From Tubiluchus corallicola (Eukaryota; Priapulida; Priapulimorpha; Priapulimorphida; Tubiluchidae): a DNA stretch of 64,000 nt. Shown piece after piece: positions 37,151-50,000 of the stretch (positions within the stretch are counted from its first letter, which is position 1; every line of letters begins with the position of its first letter). The notes beneath the pieces are model-generated. The model was not told where the DNA came from and ran no database searches. It worked only from the letters and a program-made list of their open reading frames with translations. Made by a program: the position numbers and the translations under genes. The stretch covers positions 793,328-857,327 of the forward strand of contig JAQGDQ010000023.1 of assembly GCA_030141605.1 (NCBI GenBank). The letters run 5' to 3'.

Positions 37151-38346
37151 TATATATATACCAAGAATATTAATATAAGAGTATAGATGGCGTACACCAT
37201 CCGGTAAATTATGGGAGCTGGCAAACAAAACAAGGTTCGTTTTACCACATCATTAAAATTGCTTGCCCATGCCCAACTTCTGCTTACTTGCGTAATTGCT
37301 TACTTTTTGTGTTCCGAACCCCGAATCTCGATCCCGAACTCTTCTAAAATCCCCAGACCCGTTCCCAAACATTCAGTCCCATCTCCAACCCTGTTCCCAG
37401 ACTTCTTATCCCAGATCTTCGCAGTCTCGGGTTCGAGTCCCGATTAGTTCACAGTTTTTCAGTTAGTGGAGTTATGATCTGATTAATGAGCTTTTAAAGT
37501 TTTTAATTTGGGTTTAAAAGTATCAAAATTGGTGCAAGTTCTCAGTTGGTACGGCAACAAGTTCAAATAATAAGGGCCTCAAACTCTGAAGCATAGTTTA
37601 TGGACCATATTGGGCATATATTCATCAATTAAAAGATAACAGCAAGTCTTATTTTCAACTTTGCGACTCTGAAGTATCGTTTATCAACTATATTATGCAT
37701 ATACTCACAAATTAAAAGAGAACAGCAAGCCTTATCCTTAACTTGGTAAGACGAGTTAGTCAGTGGTCAAGAGAAAGTGCTTCGCTTCGAAAGATAAGCC
37801 GAGAGGAAGCTGATCAGTGAATGGATTTGATCGCTTGTATTCATGTTCAATACTCATTCTATACGTTTTTGTTAGCTATTTTGAATTTGTTTAGTTACCT
37901 TGTCGAAATACGTCTGACTGTTTAGTGGTTCATCTTATAGGACTAGACCGGTCTCCGCCTAATTCCAGATTGCTGTCACACCACAAACATCAACCTTTAC
38001 CAGGCCTTATCTGCTGGGCTAGGCTTGCAATGATACGTATAAAGAATTACTGCTGTTAAAAATAAAATCTATTATGAGAGGATCAGTCAAACATTTTTAC
38101 CAGTATGCTCTGATGGAAACATATTTAGTAGTAAACATGACTCTAACTTGTTTAGGGATAACATCGTGCAAGTATGATTGCAAAATAATTTTATCATCTG
38201 AATCCACAGAGCACTAATTTGAATATTGTTGTCACATTCTGAGAAACATTCGCAGTAAGCATTGCGGCTTCCTGTTTCTGTTATCAGCTCCACCCTACAG
38301 CAGTATGGTTTCGCCTCATGGCTTCACCGCTGACAAGTATTACGAC

Positions 38347-38413
38347 TCTCGCGAGCAATAATGACGACCAAACCTCACTTTAGCTGTTTTAGAGCACTCG
38401 TTGCGCATGCGCA
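38347..38413. promoter_or_regulatory. TCTCGCGAG and NRF1-type palindrome
   Basis: TCTCGCGAGC lies at 38347-38356 and TGCGCATGCGCA at 38402-38413, only about 45 bases apart. Both are classic TATA-less housekeeping promoter motifs in animals, the second being the NRF1 site. An ATG at 38361 opens 76 codons with splice-donor-like sites at 38526 (CAAGTGAGT) and 38589 (GTAAGT). The product is not recognised and downstream exons were not found. Confidence 0.45.
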
Positions 38414-38594
38414 GCGCATTTTCAGCCTCGGCAAGAAGCTGACGGCCGTCTGCAAATTGCACGTTACCGCAAACTGGCTAATAACACCCAGTAATTCATC
38501 TGGATATTTTCCTTCGCGATTTCAAGTGAGTGTTAGAAACCAGACCAATTTGAACGCGAGTCGAATCTTTGAAAGCAAAACTTTGTGGTAAGTT

Positions 38595-40130
38595 TGAATC
38601 TGAATTATTCTCTTTTATTAATAATACAAAACAAGGTTTGCGGTCTTAACATAAAGCCTAGACGACCATAGCAACCTAAGGTGTTTAAACTAAAATTACT
38701 GCAAGGCGCACAATTTTCTAAATCCGCTTTGCTTTTTTTATATCGATGACCATTGTATTTATAAAAATGCTGAGTTAAAAAGTACGTGAAAATATGTGAC
38801 ACGCTGACTTGGTTAAACAAAAGGATACATAAATTAGTTAATAAAAACAAGTAAGCATTTTTCCACAACTATGAGATGACTGGTTGTTTTATACTGTAGG
38901 AAAATATGATTTGCTTTGCTGTTGCCAACGATCCTGTATATAAGTAAAGCATAAGCGGCAAAATAGAATATTATGGCGTGTTTGCTTTCAGTATTGCGTA
39001 CGTTTTAAAGTTTTTCTCTTGTTTGATGCTGTTGCGGCCGTTTTCACAAAAATAATCTTATCTTCTGAGAAGCTCTTATTCTCCTCCTTTTCTTTAATTC
39101 TCATTTGTCATCTTTTATTCTGAAAGAACTTTACTAATACATTAGGATGTATTTTATTGTCTTAGGCGGTTTCTACAAGGATTAAATGCATACAAACAAA
39201 TGGAAACTTGAAACGCAATTAGCAGTTCAGCAGAATGAATTACAATAGTTAGTAGTCAGTTACATGATTCCAATTACATTACAAGGCCTGTTGTATTACA
39301 TGGCTACTCGGTAGTTGATATTATGATTCCACTGAGAGTGTATCAAGTAAATCATTAGTGAGTTTGTAGCAAACAGTAATGCAAAGATGTAGGCATCTGC
39401 CAACAAGGTAAATGATATACGTTGACATTTGCCAATTATGCCAATCAATTATTAGCCAGTGTTTTCCTACATCTGCGTGTATAGAAGCCGGCTGTAATAT
39501 TTGTAGCTGTATGGTCATAAATAAACAATCAAGCATAATGATGTGTAATGGGTCCGCCATGTCGTTGATTTTACGCATCTTTTTGCGCACTTTATTTGCC
39601 TCAAGTTTAACACTGACAGCCTGCTTTTATTTTACTTGTTTTACTTTCCGCTCAAAAGAAATTACGAATGGAGCAACTGTATGGACTTTTACGAAATGGC
39701 AAGTCCTAAGAGAGTTCTCAATTACATAAAGATTTTAGTTCATAATTTAAAGCCACTAATTGATGTTCAATTAAACGCATCTCAAGGTTTTACATGGACA
39801 GAGATACATGTCCAGTTTTTGGCGAAATTGCTTAGGGTAATTTTCACATATCATGCAACAATGTTTGAGTGATAAGTTCCCAAAGATGCTTAAGCACATC
39901 ACTTTTAATCCACTCAATTTGGATACTAGTATATCCCAATAACTTGGAGAACTCAGAGGGCCCCTCTTTCACCACTGTTTTTCATATCCAAGAGTCACTC
40001 AAGTGCTTTGAGGTTCTTCTGCAGATTGTAGATTAACAGGACACAATCCATATTCCAATCTGAAACAGAAAAGGAATTCTTAAGCACAAAACACCGCATT
40101 TGCAGCCAGAGACGCCGGTAGCTGGATATA
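38595..40130. other. No gene recognised
   Basis: The frames at 39412-39729 and 39636-39872 (plus) lack known motifs. The first contains a hydrophobic run (SAMSLILRIFLRTLFASSL) that could be a membrane anchor, but with no supporting context. Confidence 0.3.
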
Positions 40131-40136
40131 GGTTTG

Positions 40137-40422
40137 AGCTTCAGGTGCAGAGCCAGCCCATGAGCTTCAGGTGCGGAGCCAGCCCATGAGCTTCAGGTGC
40201 GGAGCCAGCTCATGAGCTTCAGGTGCGGAGCCAGCCCATGAGCTTCAGGTGAGGAGCCAGCCCATGAGCTTCAGGTGCGGAGCTAGCCCATGAGCTTTAG
40301 GTGAGGAGCCAGCCCATGAGCTTCAGGTGAGGAGCTAGCCCATGAGCTTCAGGTGCGGAGCCAGCCCATGAGCTTCAGGTGAGGAGCCAGCCCATGAGCT
40401 TCAGGTGCGGAGCCAGCCCATG
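40137..40422. repeat. 26-bp minisatellite
   Basis: About 11 head-to-tail copies of a 26-bp unit (GAGCTTCAGGTGCGGAGCCA then GCCCAT). Point variants recur: GTGCGG or GTGAGG, and AGCCAG or AGCTAG. The unit is not a multiple of three. Confidence 0.95.
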
Positions 40423-43400
40423 ACGAACTTTGGTAGCATTTTTTTCTACCTGGTGGATAACCTACAAAAGTTCGTTCTTTGCGGACTGGAGAACAATAGT
40501 CATAGTCAATTTCGAGGTTCATTTTGGACTTTGTAAAAGGGATATGCCTAGCTCTGTATAAAGGCAAATCATAAAAAAATAAAACCTACCAGTCTCAGTA
40601 CCCACAGTAAGGTATGTTTTGTGGTAAAGAAGTGACAGTCGTACGGGTATAAATCTTTACCAAGGCAACACAACGCACATAACAGAGTGCAAAGTAGCTA
40701 CTCTCACGATTCGAGATGCCCTATAGTGCGACATGTTGCTACATCCTGAGAGCTGAATCGTTGAATTTCTGGGTGCACAGTTCAAGCACTCCCTCTGTTT
40801 TCATGCCAACTGCCAACTCTGACGTCATCTCACTTAAAAAATACTCATAAGACACGAACTGGAATTGAGCTTCCCGGGACCCAGTTTTGCCAACAAAGTG
40901 TTAACATCTTGTTACCACCAGGTGTTTTGTGGGATTAGTTCACTCAGGGAGTTGTTGAGACGAATGAAGGGCCCGACGAGCACTACAACGCCCACACAAA
41001 GAAAGGGGAGAGATTCGCTCGATTGGGGTTAACTTGATTGAATTCAAATCATACACTCAGATTGCATCCCGTTAAATGACATTTCTCTATATAGTAACTT
41101 TATTACTGTAAGAACCGTTTTGAAGATGCACTGTACATAATTTTTAGTTTGGGTAATTTTTAGTGCGTTATGATAAATCAGCGTAACGTAAGCATTGAAT
41201 CCTTGTTTTTTTCGAGCTATATCTCCAATTTTTAGCAGATACAAAAATGGGAATGCGCCTCAAAAGAAAAATGAAGGAAGTCATTTTCTTGGCCATTTTG
41301 TAGGAAAAAATTGTTTTACCTTTGGTGGCATTATGAACAGTCATTTTTTGCCATTGCAAAGTACCCTCATCCTCATGCACGCTCTATAGCTTTTGTTATG
41401 TTTGCTGGCATGTGCATGAAACTGCTTGCATAGCCATGAAGCTGAGTCACGTTACAGGCGTTGTATGGTTAGTTGTTCTGCGAGAAAAGCACGTTCATTT
41501 TAATACGGTTAAAACAATAGTATTTAAGTTGCAAACGAATAGCAACGACGAACAACTAGCAAATTCACAAAGATTCGTTCAGTCGGTCGAAACCGAATGT
41601 GGTCGCAAGTGGACGACTATTTGAATTTGAAATGACGCTAATGAGGCCGGTCTAGTACTTTAGAGGTTCTTCAGTCTTAATTACTTCTCTATTGTGTATG
41701 GTTATTTTGGATCACCACGTGGATTAAATTTTGCTTATTATTCAAGTTAAGGAGCACAAAAATCAAACCTGATCTCGTCGTTATGTCATTTTTAGCTGAG
41801 CCCCCGTGTAACCTTTGTTGATCCACAATGATGGTAATCTATCAATCTAATTCGATTATTTTAAACCAGTTTGTGAAGTTCTTAGAGTTCCTTGCTTTTA
41901 AAGCTTTAAAACAATAATAGCAACTATTTTACGTGCTGCATGTCTTCAGTATCACCGTTCAGTAAAACTTAAGAAATTGTTATTCAGAACAAGGTTTATG
42001 AACAACAATGATATTTCGGGAAACCATTTCTCTCTTCATCAAATTACGTAATAATAATCACCCAGAATTTGGAATTAATCACTCATTTGTTGGGAAATCT
42101 GCGTAATTATTTGTATGTAACTTAGTGAAGGGAGTAGCGTTTTGTGATTAACTATCTCCTTATTTTTAATTATCATAGTTTAGTTGCTTGGCATCAATTA
42201 TCATTGTTTAGTTGTGTAGCATCAATTATAGTTTAGTTGCGTAAGCTACGCAGTAGCAGTAAAAAGTACCATCGTCAATAGTTATCTATGATTTCATTTA
42301 CATAAATAAACAAGTGATGCTCAATTAGCAACTTCCACAAATTACCGCGTTGTTCATTTCTTCTGCGATTAAAGAGGTTTCTGTGGTTGTATTAACAGAT
42401 GTTTATGTCTGACTTAAATTTTAAAAATTAACTCGTTTTATCGCTTCATGAACAAGTCACACACTGCTTCCAAAGCTAGTGCTTTTCAAAAACCAAAATC
42501 TTTGGAAAACTATAAACTGAGATTTTACATTATGTCGTGATGAAGGTTTTCTAATGTGCTTATGCAAAACTATCTCTTAGAAAAACGCCCTAAGTCTCTT
42601 TTAATTGTACAGCACAGGTATTTTTAGTTTTTAACTGAAGCTGAATAATTTTACTTATTCGTCGGTGATATAATATCTTGTAGGTTTTAGTTGTATGTTT
42701 TTAATCGACGTAAAACAAATGTTTGGCCCTACTTTTGCAATCATATATGGATTAGGCAACATTCGATTACATTTATCATTCAGTATTTCTTTGAACAATT
42801 CAAAACACTCGCTTGGTTATTTCAAATAAGAACTATTAATTTCAATTTAATTAGCGTAACGTGAATATTTGATACTGCATGGTGGGGTGATCCACAGTGC
42901 TATCTTTTTCAACCACACCATATCCCAATAATTAGTATTCATTTTAATAGCGTTTAACATTCCTAGTACTTCCAAATTTCAAACACTTGTTTTGCTACGT
43001 TTATTCAACAGGGCGCTATATTGGGGGCGGCACTAGTTCACCCCAGTCCACTTGTTGTTGCTTGCTTCACCTATTTGCATGTACTACGCAGCCGGAATGC
43101 TATCCGAATCTTCTAGATCAATAATTCGAAAGAGTGTTATCATCAGGCCACAGAACTCTAGTTTCCGCTGCATTTTATTCGTCATGTTTCAGATTTTGTG
43201 TCCTTATGCTGTGGCAAAGACGAAATTTCTACCAAATACTAATATGCAACAGTTTGTTTTACTACAAGGCTGCAGAAAAAGTTTAGCGCCTTCATGGTAG
43301 TTACTTGTTTGACACTTGCTTGAATCGAATCGAATCTGTATTCTTAATTTGAAAGAATATATTTTTCCTGGCAGCATATCAAAGTTGATAAATACCTTGA

Positions 43401-45660
43401 CCTAGTGAGGATTAATATTGACATTTTCATTGACTCTTTGCAAATATCACACTAAACATGAAAAAGTTTTTACGGTTTTAAGCTAAAAAACACTCAACTT
43501 AAAAAAATGTGATGAAACATTATTGCTTCCAAACTAAATGTGTTTCAGCGAGTATTAGTGATCCATGACGACTTTTATGGAAAAAGACATACTACAATTG
43601 CACAAAGCAATATAATTTATGAATGGCTATAAAAATAGCCTGTTTGCTAAATTATTAAGCCATTCATTATATTCTTTTGTTATTTTACATTACGAATAAT
43701 TGTAGTCTTTTATCGGTTATCAACGCTTACTTTTTACACTTTTTATAACCCTAATAGTAAACAAATTGCACAAGCACGGATTCACGGTACTTCCTGTAGA
43801 GATCCACAAATAATGATGAATAACAATGAATTGCTAGCTGTAACCGCTCACTCAAATTTTCCGAATATTTATTTAGGTGTTCATAAAGCTTGTTGTACAC
43901 GCTGAACACGTTCTAACGCAGAATGGAACCAATTGAATTATTTACTTCTGTAGATAAAACTATACTTGTAATCCAGATTTAATAGCCAGTTTAAGTTTTT
44001 ATGTTTTAAGTAAAATTTGTTATTTCTGTTAACTTCATTTCTTCGTTTTGCTTGACACTTCCTCGACACTACATTATTTACCAATGATGGCAAAGTTGGC
44101 AAACCATATTATTTAAGTTTTATTTCAGCCATAATGGCATTAGCTGTATGTATTATGTAAAACTCATGCCGTGCAGAGATTTATGAGTTCTACATTGACT
44201 TGGTGCCACAAGAGAATCGTTTTTGCCGTACATGAGCTAGAATGGTGCGTATTACTGAAGCCAGCTCATATCAGTACAAGATCTGCATGGCTTCTCAACA
44301 GCAGGATCAGGATGCTGCAAGCGTTTTTCATTGCGTAGAAACAGATCTCTTATACTCTTTGCTTGCGAAATGTCACTGGCGACTTTATGAAGCTCTAATG
44401 GAATTTCTTCATCAGCTCTCTTCCATCAGTTCCATTGTTTCTATACAGGGGTTTTACACTGTGAGATAAAGTATAGTGCACTTTCCACCTGTAACAGGGC
44501 TGTTAAGCACAGATAACTACATACATTAATGGAGTAGCCCGCTGCTTAAGACAAATATCAACTTAACGAAACGCCATCTTCAGAGCACCCCAAAAGTTAT
44601 AGCTGTCCGCCCTGCAAGAGTTTTAATATCATAACGATGAGACCCGCAGGCTGAGGGATAATTTAGACGAACACGTTAATGAATGCTAAATTATGCAACA
44701 GTAGATGATTAGTGTTTCGTGAAAGGCATCATGTAATTAATGAACGATTATTCTTTTCGGAAAAGAATTCTCGGGCGAGATTGATTACTTGCGTTACAGA
44801 ACTGTTGTCGCCAGATTTTTTCTGATTTCGATTTGAAGTCTTCAATAATCATAATTAATTTCTTGACGTGAGCGTGGATGCTGAAGAACAGCAGCAGAAG
44901 ATGCAAATGACGTACTATATTTTATGGGCGCTAATACAACCGTAGCGTCTTACATATTATTACGTGTATAAAGAAAACGCGTGTGTAAAATTAAGTAAAA
45001 TTATGTAAAATATATTTGTTACCCAATCTTTGTTGTCCAGTAAAAGTCATGAACTTATTAATGTGATTTTAATCCTGTAATTTTGTTGATTATTTTTGGC
45101 ACATTTTGGAGCTTAAGACGCCATTGGCACAACATTTAGGATAAGAATAACATGTATAGTTAGTATGACATAGCACCATATGACATCGCACCGATACATA
45201 CCCATTCAATAACATATCCTGTACGCTGTACAACTTTGATTATTCAAAATATTATAAATTAAAATAACGTATTTTAACCTGTATTACAAACATTTGTTTT
45301 TATAATTAGAAGCTCGCTCGTGTTTTTAATTGTGAAGTGATTTTCTTCCATTTTCAGAATCGTAACATCATTTCCTACAGTAGCTGATATATTAATATTA
45401 TTGTACTAGCCAAATCCCACAAAAACCTACAATGATCATAATCACAACCCATACCGCACCACCCCATATCGACAGCGATGATGACAACGATAATGACAAC
45501 AAAACAACCGCTATTAAGAACATCCACCAATAATCAGTAATGCTTAAACGTTCTACACATTCTACAAAGTCTTTGCCTACAGCGCCCGTAATGATGGTAA
45601 CGTAATTTGACTATTAATTATTAAGAGATACAAGTTTATCAGCCAGGTTAATAATCTGGA
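40423..45660. other. Long stretch without recognised gene
   Basis: AT-rich, with only short chance frames (43052-43300 and 44242-44469 on the plus strand show no motif). A three-copy imperfect repeat of about 30 bases (AGTTTAGTTGC..GCATCAATTAT) is at 42176-42247. Confidence 0.4.
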
Positions 45661-45672
45661 CCCAACTATCAG

Positions 45673-45826
45673 GTAGTTGGGTCCGGGAAAACACCCGTTC
45701 CGGGAAGCCGGGGCGCTGCCGCGAGTTCTAAATATTCTTATGTCACCCAACATCGAACGGGCTATCCGACCTCCTCAAGCACTGCCCCTGGCACGTTCCC
45801 GTTTTCTAGGAGTGTAAAGTTTGCGA
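45673..45826. repeat. GC-rich dispersed element, copy 2
   Basis: Matches 36807-36970 through AGTTGGGTCCGGGAAAAC, CGCGA[AG]TTCTAAATAT, GGGCTATC and [GC]CACGTTCCCGTT-like blocks, with gaps. A perfect 10-bp inverted repeat GACCCAACTA / TAGTTGGGTC with a short loop lies at its left edge. It also ends at TA-rich DNA (TATGTATATATG). Confidence 0.7.
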
Positions 45827-46129
45827 AAAATATGTATATATGTATATAATCAATAATTCAAAAATCAGTAATTCAATAATGTATTGAAAGCTGTACTACC
45901 ACACTAAAATGTACATGGTTGTGGTCCCATTGTTAGGTTTTTGAATTATTGAATGTATCAAGCACTCAACGTAAGTTGTCATTTAATAATATGGTACAGC
46001 GTATGTAGAAACAATGGGCAACAGCTGGTTTCAAAACCCACACTTGGTAACGCATCATTGCTTATTACTGCACGCTAAAGCATGTTAACTACACCGTTGT
46101 CATTGCAATCGATATGCAAATTATTTTTC

Positions 46130-47060
46130 AAGAATTTGTGATCTATGGACAGTTCAAAACAACCTGCATTTCAGAATTTTCAACAAGCACCCAGCATATC
46201 GATGGGTAACATAACGTTGTAGCTGACACCCTATCACGTGCAGTAATAATCAGTGCTGTGTTACCAAGTCTCGGTTGTGAAGCTATGGCCTATTTACAAT
46301 GGGAAGATAAAAATGTACAAGCTTACCACGCTGTCTTTGTCTTTATTTTTACTTTTAAAAACGTTCCAATCGCCAACTCAGGCAAAGCGATCCTTTGGTA
46401 GAATGCATCCGTACTGCAGAAATGGTAACGTGGCATTTTGACACGATACATAAATTGTCTCATCCATCGATTCGTACCACAAGGACAGTAAATACATCAA
46501 CTTTTGTATGGGATGGCCTTAAGAAATACACTGCACTATGGGCAAAAACATGCATGACATGTCAAACCGAAAAAGTGCATTGTCACACTTTAGTCGGCAG
46601 GGAAATTAGCTTCACCAGCTCAACACTTCGATACACGCAGATATAGTATAGTTGAACAATTCCCAAAGACGACTTTGCAGTACTCATCTGCAAAACTGAC
46701 AATCTTGTCAGCGAAGGTGATAGTCACAAAGCCAAGAATATTTCTGAAGGAATCCACACGAAAGATGACTCTTACGAGGACTTTTTCTCATAGCACAAAG
46801 GCCACATTGGTGTCAAAACGATTAGATACAAGCAAATATGTATTTGCAAAACGAGGAACCATTCTACCTCCACTACGGAAAGTTGTTATCAAATGACAGA
46901 TTAAAGCCTGCCTGCGTTGGGAAAACTGATTCGTTGGATAGAATTTCAGTAACGAAACAAGGCAGACTTATATAGAAGGGACCTGATACTTCAAACATGT
47001 CTATTTCAAACAGCAGGACAGGAAAATTGTCGGAATTGTCTTGGCGCTGAATGTTTCAGT
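46130..47060 (+). mobile_element. Ty3/Gypsy-type pol remnant (RNase H end, integrase zinc region, C-terminal end)
   Basis: Across several frames the plus strand shows, in order, ISEFSTSTQHIDG and NVVADTLSRA (end of RNase H), and then DTIHKLSHPSIRTTR with FVWDGLKKYTALWAKTCMTCQ (integrase H2C2 zinc region). After a gap comes a final D-R-L-K-P-A block followed by V-T-K-Q-G-R. The catalytic integrase core is missing or unrecognisable between about 46650 and 46830. Stops and frameshifts make it dead. LTRs were not found with certainty. This is an LTR retrotransposon fossil. Confidence 0.8.
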
Positions 47061-50000
47061 TTGAAAAGATAATTTTAACTGAAACCGAGTCTGATGCAAA
47101 TACAAGCAATTATACAGCTGATAAACTTAAGTAAACACGCCAATAACGTTTTTGCTGCAAGACAACAGAATCATTCCATTTCTTTCAGGACTTCAATTTT
47201 CTCTGCACTTGCCATTTTCTGAAGATAATGCTGTCTGCACATCATGGAAAATTTTCTGTGTTGCTGCTCTGGCTTCACTTGTTTCGATTTTCTTTTTTTT
47301 CTTGCTGAAGCCCATCACAACTACATGCTAATGATTAGCCGGCTCCACTCCATTACAAATAGACAATTAAATCAAGCGCAGGAAACATGGAATTGCAGCT
47401 GCAAAGCCATCGAGGAGTCTGCGGCTTATCTGGCTGAAAGCAATTTACCTCCATTCTGTTCAGTTTCAGATTTCTGTCTAAACAAAATGAATTTGTAGCC
47501 ACACGGATTACCAGATTTTCATTAGTAAGAAGTCCAGTAAATGAGTGATTCATTTCTAGATTGATTCTCAAAAATCGACAAAAGGAAAGCTTTAGACGGA
47601 ACAGAATTTCACCAGTTGTTTAGAAGAACCGCCTGCTGTCCCGCATTTGTTTTGGAAATTATGGAAATTAGCTTCAGTTATAGGTGCACATATAGGTAAT
47701 GATCAATTCTCAGTGTTGTACGTCTTTATGTTAACGACGAATTAGCATGTTGTCAATCGACAATAAAGTTTTTGATGACGACTACTAAATAAGTATTTGT
47801 TATTTTTCTTCGGCAATAATCCCTGGTTTTCTTTCTCCTTGTACCATTGCTGATTTATTTTCGTTAATCATCAAGTAACATAATAAAGATTTAAAGCTTC
47901 TGGCGTTAGGCCAAGTTGACAGCCCTTGCCACATCCAAAGTTTCCAATATGGTATGGCATAATGTCGAGGCCAGTACACCAGGTGTCTATTTTGCAAGTT
48001 TCGTGACTTTAGCCCTCTGCGTTGGCGATTTAACATGAATTGAAAGTAGCTGTCTAAGATAAATGAATGCCATACATGAACAATGACAAAAAGTCACCAT
48101 ATGGATTCTCTTAGATCGACACTGCTTGCGGATGAAAATTAGCAAAAAAGTGAAACTGCTGTATCGTCACTGCCGAATTACTTATGACAGTGTGGACATA
48201 ACGTGAAAGTATTCTGCGTTATTGTCTGCTGCTCGTCTGATGGTTGGTACATGTGTGTAACAGCTCAGCAGTAATGTCGGCCACCGCAAGAGCAGCTAGC
48301 CTTGCACGAACGCCGCTTTTGTTATTAATTAATCGTTCAGTACGACAGTAGCCGTATTCAACCTGTGCCGTTTTCAAGTAAAGGTCATATATGACTACCT
48401 GTTGCTACGCCTTTAATTGTTTATCGTAGGTCAAGTACCTCTGTGGTGTAATGGTTAGCATAGTTACCCAAAAGCAGAAGGTCTTGGGTTCAAGTCTCAG
48501 TGGCTGTACAAAGGTTTACAGAGTTTCTAATTTAGTACTGCTTTCGTGCTTTTTTTAACTTATAGATATTCTGCTTAGAGTTTTACTGGACTTACTTCTA
48601 AATCTATTTTTGATGTTCAGTTGTAAAAATGCTATCGTAAATAAAGACAATAAATTTTACTTTTTAATAAGACATACCCCAGTATCCATGGAGTTATGTG
48701 CTAAAAAGATTTTTTTTGCTTATATTGCACAAAATATTTGTTATACATATTTACAAATTGTATAACAAATGATGTAAAACCATTTTCCATAATTTGCAAA
48801 TCTTTTTACTTTTTTCCATGGTCACTGTTTGCAGAATGTGACAGAGTTTCTCACCAAGCCGAGAACTTTGCAGATCCCGTACTGCTTAATTTTACCTCGC
48901 TCTGATTTGAGATGCAACTTTATGATAAATCGTTTGTCAATTTTGTAGCTGACCCTTTTGCTTGTCTAGCTGGCCAAACTAATTACAAGGAACAATAAAA
49001 AGCAACTTGCAGCTGCTATAGACTTCATTTAATCAATTATTTACAGGCAAGTATTAATTATTTGTTTGAAACGTTTTCCGTGGAAATAATATGTCAATAT
49101 CCAGGAGTCCTTCAAATGTTTAGAAGGTCTCATTGCCTTCAAATTAGATTAGAAATTTAGAATGAAGGAACGTAAACCAGAAAGCGTACAAAGTGGCTTC
49201 ATGTGAAAACGTTTTTGTAGATTTGTTCTAAAACGTGGCTTCAGAGTGAAAATATTGAGGATTTCCTTGTGGCTCTGTTAAGCAAACATAACGCAGTTGC
49301 TTCTATCTTTAATATTTTAAAGTTGGTGTGTTGAAGTTTGTAGTTCTCAAGCTTGACAAACTGAACAGGTAGCTGTTGCGTTCAACTCTAGAAGCTGAAA
49401 AATTGTTTTTGCCTGAACGTGAAAGATAGAGGAACGTGATGAGTTGCCAATTTACTTTAATTTTAAGCAATTCAAGATTTTCAGTATAATTTCAGGTACA
49501 CCCTTCCATATTGCAATGGATTGCTTCGAAAGGAAGCCTTTGCATATGCTCATTGCATACCACGTATGAAACTGCTGATATGGAATGGCCTCGCCAATAC
49601 AGTTTGTGAATGGATTGGTGTATTTTCCTGCTCAGCACATACCCCGTAATCGCAACCAGCATGAGGAACACGTGATTGAAGTCTGGCAGTTTCTACTTAT
49701 AAATTTCTGCATTCAATTCGCATTTTTGCGTCGTCACCACTGGTTATGGAGTACAAGATTACAGGAATCCAGTATTGGCAGTCTCGAGTCCGATACTAGC
49801 GACTGCCAACGCCAAGGCATATACCTTACATGTTATTCGTTATTTGTGTGCTGTGTCCTTACCCGTATTGCTGCTAAATAGTGTAGTGCTAATATTGTCT
49901 GTTAAGTGAGCGACGGTAAATAAATCTTGTTTTTGTCTTTCTGTCTTCTTTTTGGCGGCCGTCATTACAACACCAAAGTGCGCCTATACCTTATAATGTT

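Noticed and set aside
37425-37446. CGGGTTCGAGTCCCG, a tRNA T-arm-like word
   Set aside because: No D-arm, anticodon arm or acceptor pairing can be found upstream.
49585-49935. Possible LTR end with AATAAA
   Set aside because: No matching partner, no TG..CA ends and no target duplication could be found.
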